A stretch of 64,000 bases of DNA. Source: Chitinophaga terrae (ex Kim and Jung 2007). GTDB lineage: Bacteria; Bacteroidota; Bacteroidia; Chitinophagales; Chitinophagaceae. This document shows, one piece after another, positions 35,518 to 44,673 of this stretch. The position numbers and the translations under genes are program-made. The stretch's first letter is position 1; each line of letters starts with the position of its first letter. Location: contig NZ_FNRL01000014.1 of assembly GCF_900107795.1 (NCBI RefSeq), positions 1-64,000 of the forward strand, written 5' to 3'. The notes under the pieces were generated by a model, which saw nothing but the letters and a program-made list of their open reading frames with translations, was not told where the DNA came from and did no database searches.

Positions 35518-37230
35518 ATGATGCAAAAACGCTGGTCAGTCAAGGCATATCAACCAAACCAGGAACAACTCCTGCAATCGTCGCTACGTATACATCCCTT
35601 ACTTTGTAGATTATTAGTACAACGGAATGTAACAACCTTCGATAACGCCCGGCAGTTTTTCAGACCTTCACTGGAAGACTTACATGATCCCTGGACCATG
35701 AAAGATATGGACAAAGCCATTTCCAGGATTGAACTGGCCTTCTTCCAGCAAGAGAAAATACTAGTATATGGCGATTACGATGTAGACGGCACCACCGCCG
35801 TTGCCACTGTGTATGCTTTTCTACAAAAAATCTACAGCAATATTGAGTTCTATATCCCGCACCGCTACCGCGAAGGCTATGGCGTCTCCCGGCAGGGAAT
35901 AGAATATGCCAGGGATAATGGTTTCAGCCTGGTGATAGCATTGGATTGCGGCATCAAATCCATAGACCTGATCACAACAGCCAAAGAATGGGGAATAGAT
36001 TTTATCGTTTGCGATCATCACCTGCCAGATGCTGTCCTCCCTCCTGCTGTTGCAATCCTCAATCCTAAACAAAAAGATTGCCCTTACCCGTTCAAAGAAC
36101 TTTCCGGCTGTGGAATAGGATACAAACTTATTACTGCCTTCGCGCAAAAACGTGGTCTACCCATTTCGGAAGCCAATAAATACCTGGACCTGGTGGCAAC
36201 CAGCATTGCCGCCGACATAGTGCCGATGACAGGCGAAAACAGGATTCTGGCATTCCATGGACTGATCAAAGTCAATTCCGATCCCCTCCCTGGCATTAAA
36301 GCGCTGATCACCCTCAGTGCGCTGAAAGAACAACTAACTATCTCCAACCTGGTTTTCGTTATCGCTCCCCGTGTAAACGCAGCCGGCAGAATGGATGATG
36401 CCCGCAAAGCCGTCAACCTCTTCATAGAAACAGATGAGGAAAAAGCCGCCGCTATTGCCGCCATCCTCCACGCCGATAACTTCGACAGGAAAGAGATCGA
36501 CAATACCATCACCCAGGAAGCTATTTCCATCCTGCAAAACGATGCAGATATAGCCACCAGGAAATCAACAGTCCTTTACCAGGCGCACTGGCATAAAGGA
36601 GTGGTTGGTATCGTGGCTTCCAGGCTGATCGACAAATACTATTACCGCCCAACAATAATCCTGACACAATCCAACGATATTGTTGCCGGGTCGGCGCGCT
36701 CAGTAATGGGATTCAATGTATACGAGGCTATACACCAATGCAAGGACCTGCTGGAAAATTACGGGGGCCATTTTTATGCTGCAGGCATGACCCTGAAAGC
36801 AGAAAACGTTCCCGCATTCCAGGAACGTTTTGAACAGGTTGTTGCCAGTACTATTCAGCCCGACCAGCTTACCCCTGAGATCGTGATTGATTCAGAGATC
36901 AGGTTAACTGATATCACTCCCGCTTTCTACAATATTCTTAAACAATTCGAGCCACTGGGCCCGGAAAACCAAAGACCTGTTTTCCTTGCGCGATACCTCA
37001 CAGACACCGGCTTCTCCAAAATCGTAAAAGACGAACATATCCGGTTTTCGGTAAAACAGGGCAAATACGGTCCTACCCTTACCGGTATTGGTTTTTATAT
37101 GGCAGATAAATTCCATCTTGTCAACAGCAAACAACCTTTTGACCTGGCATTTACGCTCGATGAAAATGAATGGAATGGCCAAACAAGTATCCAGATGAAA
37201 GTGATCGATGTACGGGCCAGTAAAAGCTAA
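35518..37230 (+). CDS. recJ: Single-stranded-DNA-specific 5'-3' exonuclease RecJ
   Basis: This 570-residue DHH-family nuclease works in recombination and mismatch repair. Motifs are VYGDYDVDGTTAVA (metal site), ALDCGI, VCDHHLPD (the DHH motif), GCGIGYKL, and the DHHA1 part AGSARSVMGFNVYEAI...YGGHFYAAGM. The OB-fold C-terminus (ILKQFEPLGPENQRPVF) is present, so the protein is complete. It starts with two ATG codons. It is convergent with the esterase gene, with stops 1 base apart. Confidence 0.95.
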   Translation: MMQKRWSVKAYQPNQEQLLQSSLRIHPLLCRLLVQRNVTTFDNARQFFRPSLEDLHDPWTMKDMDKAISRIELAFFQQEKILVYGDYDVDGTTAVATVYAFLQKIYSNIEFYIPHRYREGYGVSRQGIEYARDNGFSLVIALDCGIKSIDLITTAKEWGIDFIVCDHHLPDAVLPPAVAILNPKQKDCPYPFKELSGCGIGYKLITAFAQKRGLPISEANKYLDLVATSIAADIVPMTGENRILAFHGLIKVNSDPLPGIKALITLSALKEQLTISNLVFVIAPRVNAAGRMDDARKAVNLFIETDEEKAAAIAAILHADNFDRKEIDNTITQEAISILQNDADIATRKSTVLYQAHWHKGVVGIVASRLIDKYYYRPTIILTQSNDIVAGSARSVMGFNVYEAIHQCKDLLENYGGHFYAAGMTLKAENVPAFQERFEQVVASTIQPDQLTPEIVIDSEIRLTDITPAFYNILKQFEPLGPENQRPVFLARYLTDTGFSKIVKDEHIRFSVKQGKYGPTLTGIGFYMADKFHLVNSKQPFDLAFTLDENEWNGQTSIQMKVIDVRASKS

Positions 37231-37231
37231 A

Positions 37232-38020
37232 CTATTTATGTTGTTTCAGTAACCAGGTATATAATTCAGGGGTATTGTATGCACGGGTCCACGCGTCATG
37301 CCCGCCATCAGGATATTCTGTATACTGTACATCTGCTCCCAGTCTCTTCAACTCATTCACCAGCGTTCTCGATTCATTTACATTAACCGTTGGATCATCT
37401 GCGCTGTGAAAAACCCAAACCGGCGTATGCTGCAACCTCGACATCCTCGACACTGTTCCTGCACCGCAAATCGGCACCAGGGCAGCAAAATGTTCCGAAT
37501 GCAAACTACCCCAGTCCCAGGTTCCATATCCTCCCATACTTAAACCGGTGAGATAGACTTTTGTCTTATCCACATGCAATGAATCCATCACTTCCTTGTA
37601 TAAAACCTCCAGCGCTGCGCTATTCCACCAATCGTTATTGCATAAAGGCGCAACCATTATAAATTGCTTTCCTTTCATCACCCGCGACAAACCTACCTGG
37701 CGTACAGCGGATATATCTTTCCCACGCTCTCCTATCCCATGCAGGAAAAAAACTACCGGCCATTTATAATCTTTCTTCTCATTATACCCTTCGGGAATAT
37801 ACACCACGTAATCCGTAATGATATCTGTAGGCTTAACCAGTTTTTTATTGCTGAATCCAACAGTCTGCGGTGTAAATATATCCTCCTGCCCGGGCTTGGA
37901 AGGCGTCCCGGTTTCCGGATCTGGCACAATACTTTTCGATTCCGTTTTGGAACAGCTCACAATGGCAAAAAACAAAGCCACAAATACATAAACAATTTTC
38001 TTACTTCTACTTTTTTTCAT
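37232..38020 (-). CDS. Lipoprotein alpha/beta-hydrolase (CE1-like esterase)
   Basis: I place the start at MKKSRSKKIVYVFVALFFAI (262 residues), which gives a lipoprotein signal ending AIVSC; the frame is open 35 codons further upstream through a terminator hairpin, which argues against the longer form. The catalytic nucleophile is in GLSMGGYGTWDW, the acid in HSADDPTVNV and the histidine in DGGHDAW; VFFLHGIGERG forms the oxyanion region. Such secreted esterases often deacetylate or deferuloylate plant polysaccharides, which is inference here. Two terminators separate it from htpG. Confidence 0.82.
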   Translation of the reverse strand: MKKSRSKKIVYVFVALFFAIVSCSKTESKSIVPDPETGTPSKPGQEDIFTPQTVGFSNKKLVKPTDIITDYVVYIPEGYNEKKDYKWPVVFFLHGIGERGKDISAVRQVGLSRVMKGKQFIMVAPLCNNDWWNSAALEVLYKEVMDSLHVDKTKVYLTGLSMGGYGTWDWGSLHSEHFAALVPICGAGTVSRMSRLQHTPVWVFHSADDPTVNVNESRTLVNELKRLGADVQYTEYPDGGHDAWTRAYNTPELYTWLLKQHK

Positions 38021-38035
38021 ATAAATGGTTAAAAT

Positions 38036-38065
38036 TAAAAATCCCCCGGCAACACGCCGGGGGAT
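38036..38065 (-). terminator. Terminator hairpin directly upstream of the esterase gene
   Basis: A perfect 10-bp GC-rich stem (ATCCCCCGGC at 38041-38050 with 38056-38065, 5-nt loop) is followed on the minus strand by TTTTTAATTTT, ending about 16 bases before the esterase ATG. Confidence 0.75.
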
Positions 38066-38143
38066 GGTTTTATACGGTTTTCCTTGCTTCAGAACGTAAG
38101 ATAAGCACAGATATTTTAACAGCAAACAAAATATCCTTCAAAT

Positions 38144-38174
38144 AAAAAGCCCCCCGGAAATAAATCCGGAGGGC
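38144..38174 (-). terminator. Intrinsic terminator of htpG
   Basis: A 10-bp stem with one mismatch (38149-38158 with 38165-38174) followed on the minus strand by TTTTTATT lies 22 bases past the htpG stop. Confidence 0.8.
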
Positions 38175-38196
38175 GACAACTTTATATAATTACCGG

Positions 38197-40029
38197 TTAC
38201 TGTTTTTGCGCACCCATCAGCTCCACGCTTCTGTTTACGAAAGCAGTCAAATCTGCTCCTGTCAAAAGGTTCTGGGAAAGCAGCGCCAGGTCTGCAAGGT
38301 TGCGGATCTGCTTCTGCTGCAATTCCTGGTTCCCTTCTTTCAGGATTTGCGTGTAAACAGGGTGGTTGGCATTCACTGTCATATTGATCTCGTCCGGCAT
38401 ATTTGCATACCAGTTCATTGCTCCGCCACCCATAGCCGCCATATCTTTCATACGACGCATAAACTCCGGACGGGTAACGATCACAGGTTGCGCATCTGCC
38501 GTTAAACCTTTCAGCTCCACTTTAATATTAGGCTGGGTCACCTGCGAAGTGAAAAGCTCTTTCAACGCACCTTCCTGCTCTTTGGAAAGTACAGTTGTAT
38601 CGTTTTCATTCTTATCTATCAGGTTATCGGCAATATCAGCGTCTACACGGGTAAACGCAGTGTTTTCCCACTTCATTTCCATGTTGTTGATAAACGCTGC
38701 ATCTACCAGGGTTTCCATTTTGATCACTTTATAACCCTTGGCTTTCGCTGCCTGGATATAACTATCCTGCTGTACAGGGTTGGTAGCGTATAAGATCACC
38801 AGTTTATTATCCTTGTTGGTTTGCAGTGCTGACGCAGCATCGCGGTATTCCTGCAAGGTGTAGAACTGTCCGCCATCCACATCTTCCAATACAATAAACT
38901 TGTTGGCTTTTTCCAGGAACTTATCGTCTGTCATCATTCCATACTTCACAAACAGGCCGATAGAATCCCATTTTTCTTCGAACGATTTCCTGTCGTTACG
39001 GAAGATCTCATCCAGTTTATCTGCCACTTTCCTGGTGATATAACCGTTGATCTTCTTAACGTTCGGATCGCCCTGCAGGTAGCTGCGGCTCACGTTCAGC
39101 GGGATATCCGGGCTATCGATCACCCCATGCAGCAACATCAGGAATTCAGGAACGATATCTTTTACCTCGTCTGTAACATATACCTGGTTGGAGTAGAGGT
39201 TGATCTTATCTTTCTGTAATTCGTAACTCTTCGTGATCTTGGGGAAGTAAAGGATACCTGTTAAGTTGAATGGGTAATCTACGTTCAGGTGAATCCAGAA
39301 TAAAGGAGCTTCGGCAAATGGATAAAGTTCTTTATAGAAATTCTGGTAATCTTCGTTTGTTAAATCGCTTGGCTTCTTCGTCCAGGCCGGGGAAGTATTG
39401 TTGATCTGGTTGCCTTCGAATTTAATAGGTATCGGCAGGAACTTACAGAATTTTTCAAGAATGTTGCGGATACGGCCATCTTCGAGGAATTCTTCACTTT
39501 CTTCGTTGATGTGCATAACGATGGAAGTACCCCGTTCTGCTTTTTCTGTAGTTTCAATAGTATATTCAGGGCTGCCATCACATTCCCAACGTACCGCTTC
39601 TGCATCCGGCTTCCAGGAGCGGCTGAAGATCTCTACTTTGCTGCTCACCATGAAAGAAGAGTAGAAACCTAAACCAAAGTGCCCGATGATATTGGTTCCG
39701 TTCTCCTGGCCTTTGTATTTTTTCAGGAACTCTTCAGCGCCTGAAAATGCGACCTGGTTGATGTATTTATCTACTTCTTCTCCAGTCATACCAATACCAT
39801 GGTCTGCAATGGTAATTGTTTTCTTCTCCTTATCTACACTCACCTCGATCGACAGATCGCCCAGTTCCCCGTTGAATTCGCCGGCGCTGGCCAGGGTCTT
39901 CAGCTTCTGGGTAGCATCTACCGCGTTACTTACCAGCTCCCGGATGAAGATTTCATGGTCGGAATATAAAAACTTTTTAATGATAGGAAATATATTCTCC
40001 GTCTGAACACGAATGGCTCCTTTTTGCAT
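38197..40029 (-). CDS. htpG: Hsp90-family chaperone HtpG
   Basis: I place the start at MQKGAIRVQTENIFPIIKKF (610 residues), where homology begins; the frame extends 17 codons further upstream. The ATPase domain has ELVSNAVDAT, ADHGIGMT, GHFGLGFYSSFMV and GTSIVMHI; the middle domain has NLTGILYFPK, LYSNQVYVTDEVKDIVPEFL and the catalytic-loop arginine in LNVSRSYLQGD. The C-terminal dimerisation domain is complete. It lacks an acidic linker, as in bacterial Hsp90. No CIRCE element was seen upstream. Confidence 0.95.
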   Translation of the reverse strand: MQKGAIRVQTENIFPIIKKFLYSDHEIFIRELVSNAVDATQKLKTLASAGEFNGELGDLSIEVSVDKEKKTITIADHGIGMTGEEVDKYINQVAFSGAEEFLKKYKGQENGTNIIGHFGLGFYSSFMVSSKVEIFSRSWKPDAEAVRWECDGSPEYTIETTEKAERGTSIVMHINEESEEFLEDGRIRNILEKFCKFLPIPIKFEGNQINNTSPAWTKKPSDLTNEDYQNFYKELYPFAEAPLFWIHLNVDYPFNLTGILYFPKITKSYELQKDKINLYSNQVYVTDEVKDIVPEFLMLLHGVIDSPDIPLNVSRSYLQGDPNVKKINGYITRKVADKLDEIFRNDRKSFEEKWDSIGLFVKYGMMTDDKFLEKANKFIVLEDVDGGQFYTLQEYRDAASALQTNKDNKLVILYATNPVQQDSYIQAAKAKGYKVIKMETLVDAAFINNMEMKWENTAFTRVDADIADNLIDKNENDTTVLSKEQEGALKELFTSQVTQPNIKVELKGLTADAQPVIVTRPEFMRRMKDMAAMGGGAMNWYANMPDEINMTVNANHPVYTQILKEGNQELQQKQIRNLADLALLSQNLLTGADLTAFVNRSVELMGAQKQ

Positions 40030-40169
40030 TGGTAATCTGATTTTTTTCCGGTTGTTTTCAAAGTGTATGCCAGCAGACAATTAGCTGACAAGTTGTCAAT
40101 CAATTGTTCCCAATTTATCAATAACTTCAGACAATACAACCATATCTCAACTTTGTTAACCCAGGAAGT

Positions 40170-43100
40170 ATGAAAAAAACCGTTCTAACGGCCCTGCTGC
40201 TGTTTGCAGTTAACAGCTGTTTTTCCCAGTTATCGCTACCCTATCAACAGGATTTTGCCACCTTATCCGGTAATTACCCTCCCGGCTGGCAAGGAGTGCT
40301 GCTTGATGGAAATAATGTCTCAGTTTTTGATACTGCAGCTTTTTCAATTCCAGTACCGCTCAGCAGCGGCAATGCCGGCACTACAGCCGGGGGAGTTTAT
40401 AATTTCAGCGGGTGTCTTGGCTGGTTAAACACCGCCGCAAGCAACTATGCAGTGATGTTCTCTATATCTGCCAGCTCATTAGAAAATATCGCTGTCCGGT
40501 ACCAGGTTAAAACAGTGAGGAAAACTAACAAAATATGCGAATCAATTTTACAATACAGGACTAACGGGAATGGCAGCTTTAAAAATATTATAGCGAGCCG
40601 CTGTTTCCCGGATACGGTACAGGAAATCATCCTGCCCCCGGAGTGCGATAATCAACCGGTTGTAGACCTGCGCTGGGTATCGAGGGACTACGATGGAACC
40701 GGCGCCCGTCCTTCGCTGGCGATAGACGATATTTCTATTTTCAGCCGGGGAAAAGATACCGGCAAACCGGTTGTACGGCAACTGTTGCCTTTTCAGCAGG
40801 CAACCAGCCAGGCAACTGTATTGCAACTAAGGTTTGATGAAGAAGTTGTTAAAGGCGCCGGCAATATTTACTTCAATACAGATACGCTAAGCGTCGGAGA
40901 CCCTGCTGTTACTGTTTCCGGCAGAATGGTGATCATCCGGCAGCTATTACTTCCGGGACAACGGTATTTCATAACCATCGACAGTACGGCATTTAAAGAC
41001 CGGTATGGCAACCTGTTTAAGGGCATACCGGCGCAGGATAACTGGTTTGTGGATGTAACGCAATACGATTACCGGTTTTCGTTCGATGATTGTATTAAAG
41101 GCAGCAACTGGCCGGGCGGGGGATTTACCGCCTTTAGCCGCAAAGGCGCCGCTGCCTGGAGTTGCGCAAATCCCGGGCTGGAAATTAATGGGTATAATAA
41201 CGGTCCAACAGAAAATGAAGATTGGCTGATCTCTCCATCGCTGGATCTGAGAAGTTTTCAATTCCCGTTATTGAATTACAGGGTTAAGAAAGAGTTTGAA
41301 GGACCGGCGCTACGTGTAAAAATCTCGCGCAATTATCAGGGACACAATGATCCCGGAAGCGCCAGCTGGACAGAGATCCCGGGAAATTTTACCGGCCAGG
41401 CAGATTGGTATGAAGTAAATGGGATCAATCTTTCGCCCTTCCGGGACAGTAATGTGCATATCGCATTGGTATATATCTCTGATAAAATACAGCAGGCGGC
41501 CAAATGGACTGTAAGCCAGGTATACATTACTGATACCAGTGATGCACCACCGCTTCAGTTAACGGTTACACCAGGCGTATTGGATTTCGGGTATGCAGAC
41601 GAACTGCTGACCGACTCCGTCAGTTATTGGTTCAATGATGTTAATACCAAGGTCCGTTTTTCGGCGCCTGCAGGTTTCCTCGTATCTGCGGATGGGGAGA
41701 ACTATTACAGGGAAATGGATGACAGCTTGAGGTTTTCGGGCAAGTTGTATCTTAAATTTCTCCCGTCGTTTAGTCAGCACCGTTATGAAGGAGCATTAAC
41801 GATCAGCAATGACCAGCAGTTGTTAGGCCAGGTAATTTTAAAAGGAAATACCATCCCTGCATTGAAGATCGTGAACTGGAATGTGAGTTGGTTCGGCAGT
41901 CCGGCGGCTATGCCGGCGGATGACAGTTTGCAGGAGGCAAATGTGCTGAAGGTTTTGAAAAGATTGAAGGCGGCGATATATGGGCTGGTTGAGATAGTGG
42001 ATACAAACAGGTTAAGGAGCGTGGTAAACGGCCTGCCAGGTTATGATTTCGTGGTTTCCGGAACCGACAGTTTGTCGGGCATTTCTTATGCCAGGGCTCA
42101 AAAACCGGCGCTGGTATATGACCGAAGCAGGGTTAAAGTATTGCATACCCGGTTGCTGCTGCAATACAGCAGCAATCCCCGAACCAGGTTTAACTGGTCG
42201 GGTGGCCGGTATCCATTCCTTGCGGAGCTGGAGGCGAATGATAAGGGCGGGGATACCTGCAGGATAACGCTGGTGCTGGTACATGCGAAAGCGAATACAG
42301 GAGATAGCGGGGAGCAGGAACTGGCCTGGGAGCGGAGGCAGGAGGGGGTGAAAGAATTAAAAGATACCCTGGATAAATATTTCTCTCATGTTAACCTGTT
42401 GGTATTGGGAGATTTTAATGATGACCTCACACGGACCGTTGTCCGTAGCCGGGCGGATACCATCAGTTCCTGGGCGGAGTTGATCAATGATCCCAGGTAT
42501 GTTCCTTTTACGTTGCCGTTGAGCAGGGACGGGGAGCGATCGACGCTTCATTTTCCGGGGGTTATAGACCATGTGGTTGGCACCAACGGGATGATGGTTG
42601 CGCATACGGAGGCGGGTATCCAGGCCTGGGTAAAGGACTGGGTGCCGGCTTACGGAAGCACCACCTCCGACCATTACCCGGTAGCCAGTTCTTATTCCTG
42701 GCAGGTTTTAGGCAATCCGTTCCCGGTGAAGGGATTGCATGCGGTAGTATCCGGCGCTCATATCGATATAGGATGGGAGATGTTATATCTTGTAAACTGC
42801 GCTGATATAGCAGTAGAGCGTTTGGAGAATGTTAATAAATTGATAGCAATCCTACCGGGTCCAGCAGGTGGAAGTTCTAAAGAGAATATTACTTTTGCAG
42901 TGAAAGACACATTTGCAAGCAGTGGACTAAACTGTTATCGTTTGAAAATAACAGGGTTAGATGAAAAAATTCAATATTCAGCGCCTGTATATGTTTTCAA
43001 TCCGGGATCTGAACGGAATATATGGTATATAGCGGGCGGGCAACTGCATTATTGGCTGAATTGGTCGCAACGGGAGGAAGTTCCTATTCAACTGATAGAC

Positions 43101-43256
43101 CTGCATGGTCGGATTATTTGCCAGGGGAGGGTTTCCCTGGATCGGGGGTACAATTACAATACAATGTTTATAGGCCGGCTGAGTATGGGCGTGTATTTTT
43201 TACGGATAGGCGCTCCCGGGCGGTTGTTAGTGCTGAAGATTCTCGTTAACCACTGA
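40170..43256 (+). CDS. Large secreted endonuclease/exonuclease/phosphatase-fold protein with T9SS-type sorting domain
   Basis: This 1028-residue protein has a signal peptide (MKKTVLTALLLFAVNSCFSQ), then repeated beta-sandwich domains of cleaved-adhesin/choice-of-anchor type (about 20-190 and 300-450) around an Ig-like segment (FDEEVVKGAGNIYF), and an endonuclease/exonuclease/phosphatase domain at about 565-850. The latter shows VNWNVSWFG, VEIVD, LVHAKAN, GDFND (D748) and SDHYP (H835), so its catalytic set looks intact. The last 80 residues (IQLIDLHGRIICQG...LSMGVYFLRIG) form a type A T9SS sorting domain. Extracellular nuclease or phosphoesterase activity is inferred. Confidence 0.82.
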   Translation: MKKTVLTALLLFAVNSCFSQLSLPYQQDFATLSGNYPPGWQGVLLDGNNVSVFDTAAFSIPVPLSSGNAGTTAGGVYNFSGCLGWLNTAASNYAVMFSISASSLENIAVRYQVKTVRKTNKICESILQYRTNGNGSFKNIIASRCFPDTVQEIILPPECDNQPVVDLRWVSRDYDGTGARPSLAIDDISIFSRGKDTGKPVVRQLLPFQQATSQATVLQLRFDEEVVKGAGNIYFNTDTLSVGDPAVTVSGRMVIIRQLLLPGQRYFITIDSTAFKDRYGNLFKGIPAQDNWFVDVTQYDYRFSFDDCIKGSNWPGGGFTAFSRKGAAAWSCANPGLEINGYNNGPTENEDWLISPSLDLRSFQFPLLNYRVKKEFEGPALRVKISRNYQGHNDPGSASWTEIPGNFTGQADWYEVNGINLSPFRDSNVHIALVYISDKIQQAAKWTVSQVYITDTSDAPPLQLTVTPGVLDFGYADELLTDSVSYWFNDVNTKVRFSAPAGFLVSADGENYYREMDDSLRFSGKLYLKFLPSFSQHRYEGALTISNDQQLLGQVILKGNTIPALKIVNWNVSWFGSPAAMPADDSLQEANVLKVLKRLKAAIYGLVEIVDTNRLRSVVNGLPGYDFVVSGTDSLSGISYARAQKPALVYDRSRVKVLHTRLLLQYSSNPRTRFNWSGGRYPFLAELEANDKGGDTCRITLVLVHAKANTGDSGEQELAWERRQEGVKELKDTLDKYFSHVNLLVLGDFNDDLTRTVVRSRADTISSWAELINDPRYVPFTLPLSRDGERSTLHFPGVIDHVVGTNGMMVAHTEAGIQAWVKDWVPAYGSTTSDHYPVASSYSWQVLGNPFPVKGLHAVVSGAHIDIGWEMLYLVNCADIAVERLENVNKLIAILPGPAGGSSKENITFAVKDTFASSGLNCYRLKITGLDEKIQYSAPVYVFNPGSERNIWYIAGGQLHYWLNWSQREEVPIQLIDLHGRIICQGRVSLDRGYNYNTMFIGRLSMGVYFLRIGAPGRLLVLKILVNH

Positions 43257-43285
43257 TCTTTTTGAAAAAACCATGCAGACGAGAG

Positions 43286-43312
43286 AACCGCCTCTTATTG
43301 AGGCGGTTTTTA
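43286..43312 (+). terminator. Intrinsic terminator of the secreted nuclease-like gene
   Basis: A perfect 9-bp stem (AACCGCCTC at 43286-43294 with 43300-43308), loop TTATT, followed by TTTTATTATTT, 30 bases past the stop codon. Confidence 0.85.
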
Positions 43313-43416
43313 TTATTTAATATATTGTATATCAACGAATAACATATAGAAGAAGAGAATAGTCAAGATATTTAAGGAAAAGGCTGGAAAAGGTGCGGAA
43401 ATAAGGAATTGTTCAG

Positions 43417-43424
43417 TATCTTTG
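43417..43424 (+). promoter_or_regulatory. -7 element of the rpsF operon promoter
   Basis: TATCTTTG matches TAnnTTTG and lies 39 bases before the rpsF ATG. The -33 position (TGCG at the 19-base spacing) does not match TTTG, so only the -7 part is supported. Confidence 0.5.
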
Positions 43425-43463
43425 CGGTCCTAATTTTTTAAAACCATTTAAACAGGGAAATTT

Positions 43464-43814
43464 ATGAACTATGAATTGATGGTGATCTTTACCCCTGTGC
43501 TTTCTGAAGACGAATTCAAAGCGGCTCAGAAAAAATTCGCTGATCTGATTAAAGATAACGGCGGAGAAGTAACGCACGAAAATCCCTGGGGATTAAGATC
43601 ACTGGCGTATCCAATCCGGAAGAAAACTACAGGAATGTATGTTGTTCTGGAATACAGTGCGCCATCCGACCTCAATGAAAAGCTGAAAATTCAGCTGAAT
43701 CGCGATGAAAATGTATTGCGCCACATGATTACTGCGTTGGATAAGTACGCTGTTACTTACAACAACCGTAAAAGAAATGGTGTAAATGCTGAGTCTAAAA
43801 CCACTGAAGCTTAA
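43464..43814 (+). CDS. rpsF: 30S ribosomal protein S6
   Basis: This 116-residue protein begins [17 protein letters not shown] and contains [36 protein letters not shown] and [11 protein letters not shown], all typical of bS6. bS6 binds the central domain of 16S rRNA with bS18, which is encoded 5 bases downstream. The operon rpsF-rpsR-rplI is the usual order; no ssb or priB gene lies between. Confidence 0.97.
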   Translation: MNYELMVIFTPVLSEDEFKAAQKKFADLIKDNGGEVTHENPWGLRSLAYPIRKKTTGMYVVLEYSAPSDLNEKLKIQLNRDENVLRHMITALDKYAVTYNNRKRNGVNAESKTTEA

Positions 43815-43819
43815 AAATT

Positions 43820-44092
43820 ATGGCAGTTAAACCTAAACAAGAAATCAAATACTTAACAGCCGTAAAAACTGAGAAACGCCAGAAGAAATACTGCCGTTTC
43901 AAGAAAATGGGCATCAAGTACGTAGATTACAAAGACGCGGAATTTTTGAAGAAATTTTTGAACGACCAAGGTAAAATGTTACCACGTCGTATTACGGGTA
44001 ACTCCCTGAAATTTCAGCGTAAAGTAGCCCAGGCTATTAAGAAAGCTCGTCAAATGGCTTTATTGCCTTATGTTACTGACCTTTTAAAGTAA
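43820..44092 (+). CDS. rpsR: 30S ribosomal protein S18
   Basis: This 90-residue basic protein has the bS18 core [18 protein letters not shown] and [32 protein letters not shown] in the variant form seen here (the block begins MLPRRITG). It has an N-terminal extension of about 20 residues compared with E. coli S18, common in Bacteroidota. It partners S6 and lies 6 bases before rplI. Confidence 0.97.
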   Translation: MAVKPKQEIKYLTAVKTEKRQKKYCRFKKMGIKYVDYKDAEFLKKFLNDQGKMLPRRITGNSLKFQRKVAQAIKKARQMALLPYVTDLLK

Positions 44093-44098
44093 GAAGTT

Positions 44099-44545
44099 AT
44101 GCAAATTATCTTAATACAAGACGTAGATAACCTGGGTCAGAAGAATGAACTGGTTAACGTGAAAAATGGTTACGCCAGAAACTTCCTGATTCCTCAGAAG
44201 TTTGCAGTAGAAGCAAGTCCTTCTAACCTGAAGCAACTCCAGGAGCGCCTGAAAGTGGCAAAAGTGAAAGAAGAGAAATTACTGGCGGAAATTGCGAAAG
44301 TGGTAGAAGTATTAAAAGCTTCTCCTGTTAAAATCGGCGCTAAAACCGGTACTTCTGGTAAAATATTCGGTAGCGTAACTGGTGTTCAGATTGCCCGCGC
44401 AATTAAAGAACAAAAAGGTTATGAAATTGACCGTCGCCGCATCCACATCCTGGATGATGTGAAAGAACTGGGTACTTACAAAGCTCGCCTCGATTTCGGT
44501 AAAGGCAACGAAACCGAACTGGAATTCGAAGTTGTTTCTGAGTAG
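44099..44545 (+). CDS. rplI: 50S ribosomal protein L9
   Basis: This 148-residue protein has the N-terminal 23S rRNA-binding domain (MQIILIQDVDNLGQKNELV, VKNGYARNFLIPQKFAVEA), a long connecting helix (residues about 42-75) and the C-terminal domain (KTGTSGKIFGSVTGVQIARAI). Length is normal. It closes the operon and is followed by a terminator 30 bases later. Confidence 0.97.
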   Translation: MQIILIQDVDNLGQKNELVNVKNGYARNFLIPQKFAVEASPSNLKQLQERLKVAKVKEEKLLAEIAKVVEVLKASPVKIGAKTGTSGKIFGSVTGVQIARAIKEQKGYEIDRRRIHILDDVKELGTYKARLDFGKGNETELEFEVVSE

Positions 44546-44576
44546 TATTTCCTCCAACCTCGTTGGATCAAAATAT

Positions 44577-44608
44577 TCCCGGGCCGCAAGCCCGGGATTT
44601 TTTTTGCC
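44577..44608 (+). terminator. Intrinsic terminator of the rpsF-rpsR-rplI operon
   Basis: An 8-bp stem (TCCCGGGC at 44577-44584 with 44590-44597), 5-nt loop, followed by a run of T's (44598-44605). Confidence 0.88.
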
Positions 44609-44673
44609 TTTTACGACGATTATTACAACAAATGGGGATATTTAGTATTTTCAGGACTATATTTTCGTCCGCC

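Noticed and set aside
38021-38125. N-terminal extension of the esterase gene
   Set aside because: It runs through a terminator hairpin, and the internal ATG at 38020 starts a lipoprotein signal.
44563-44673. N-terminal extension of the lipoprotein gene at 44674
   Set aside because: The segment includes the rplI terminator, and the internal ATG gives a proper lipoprotein signal.
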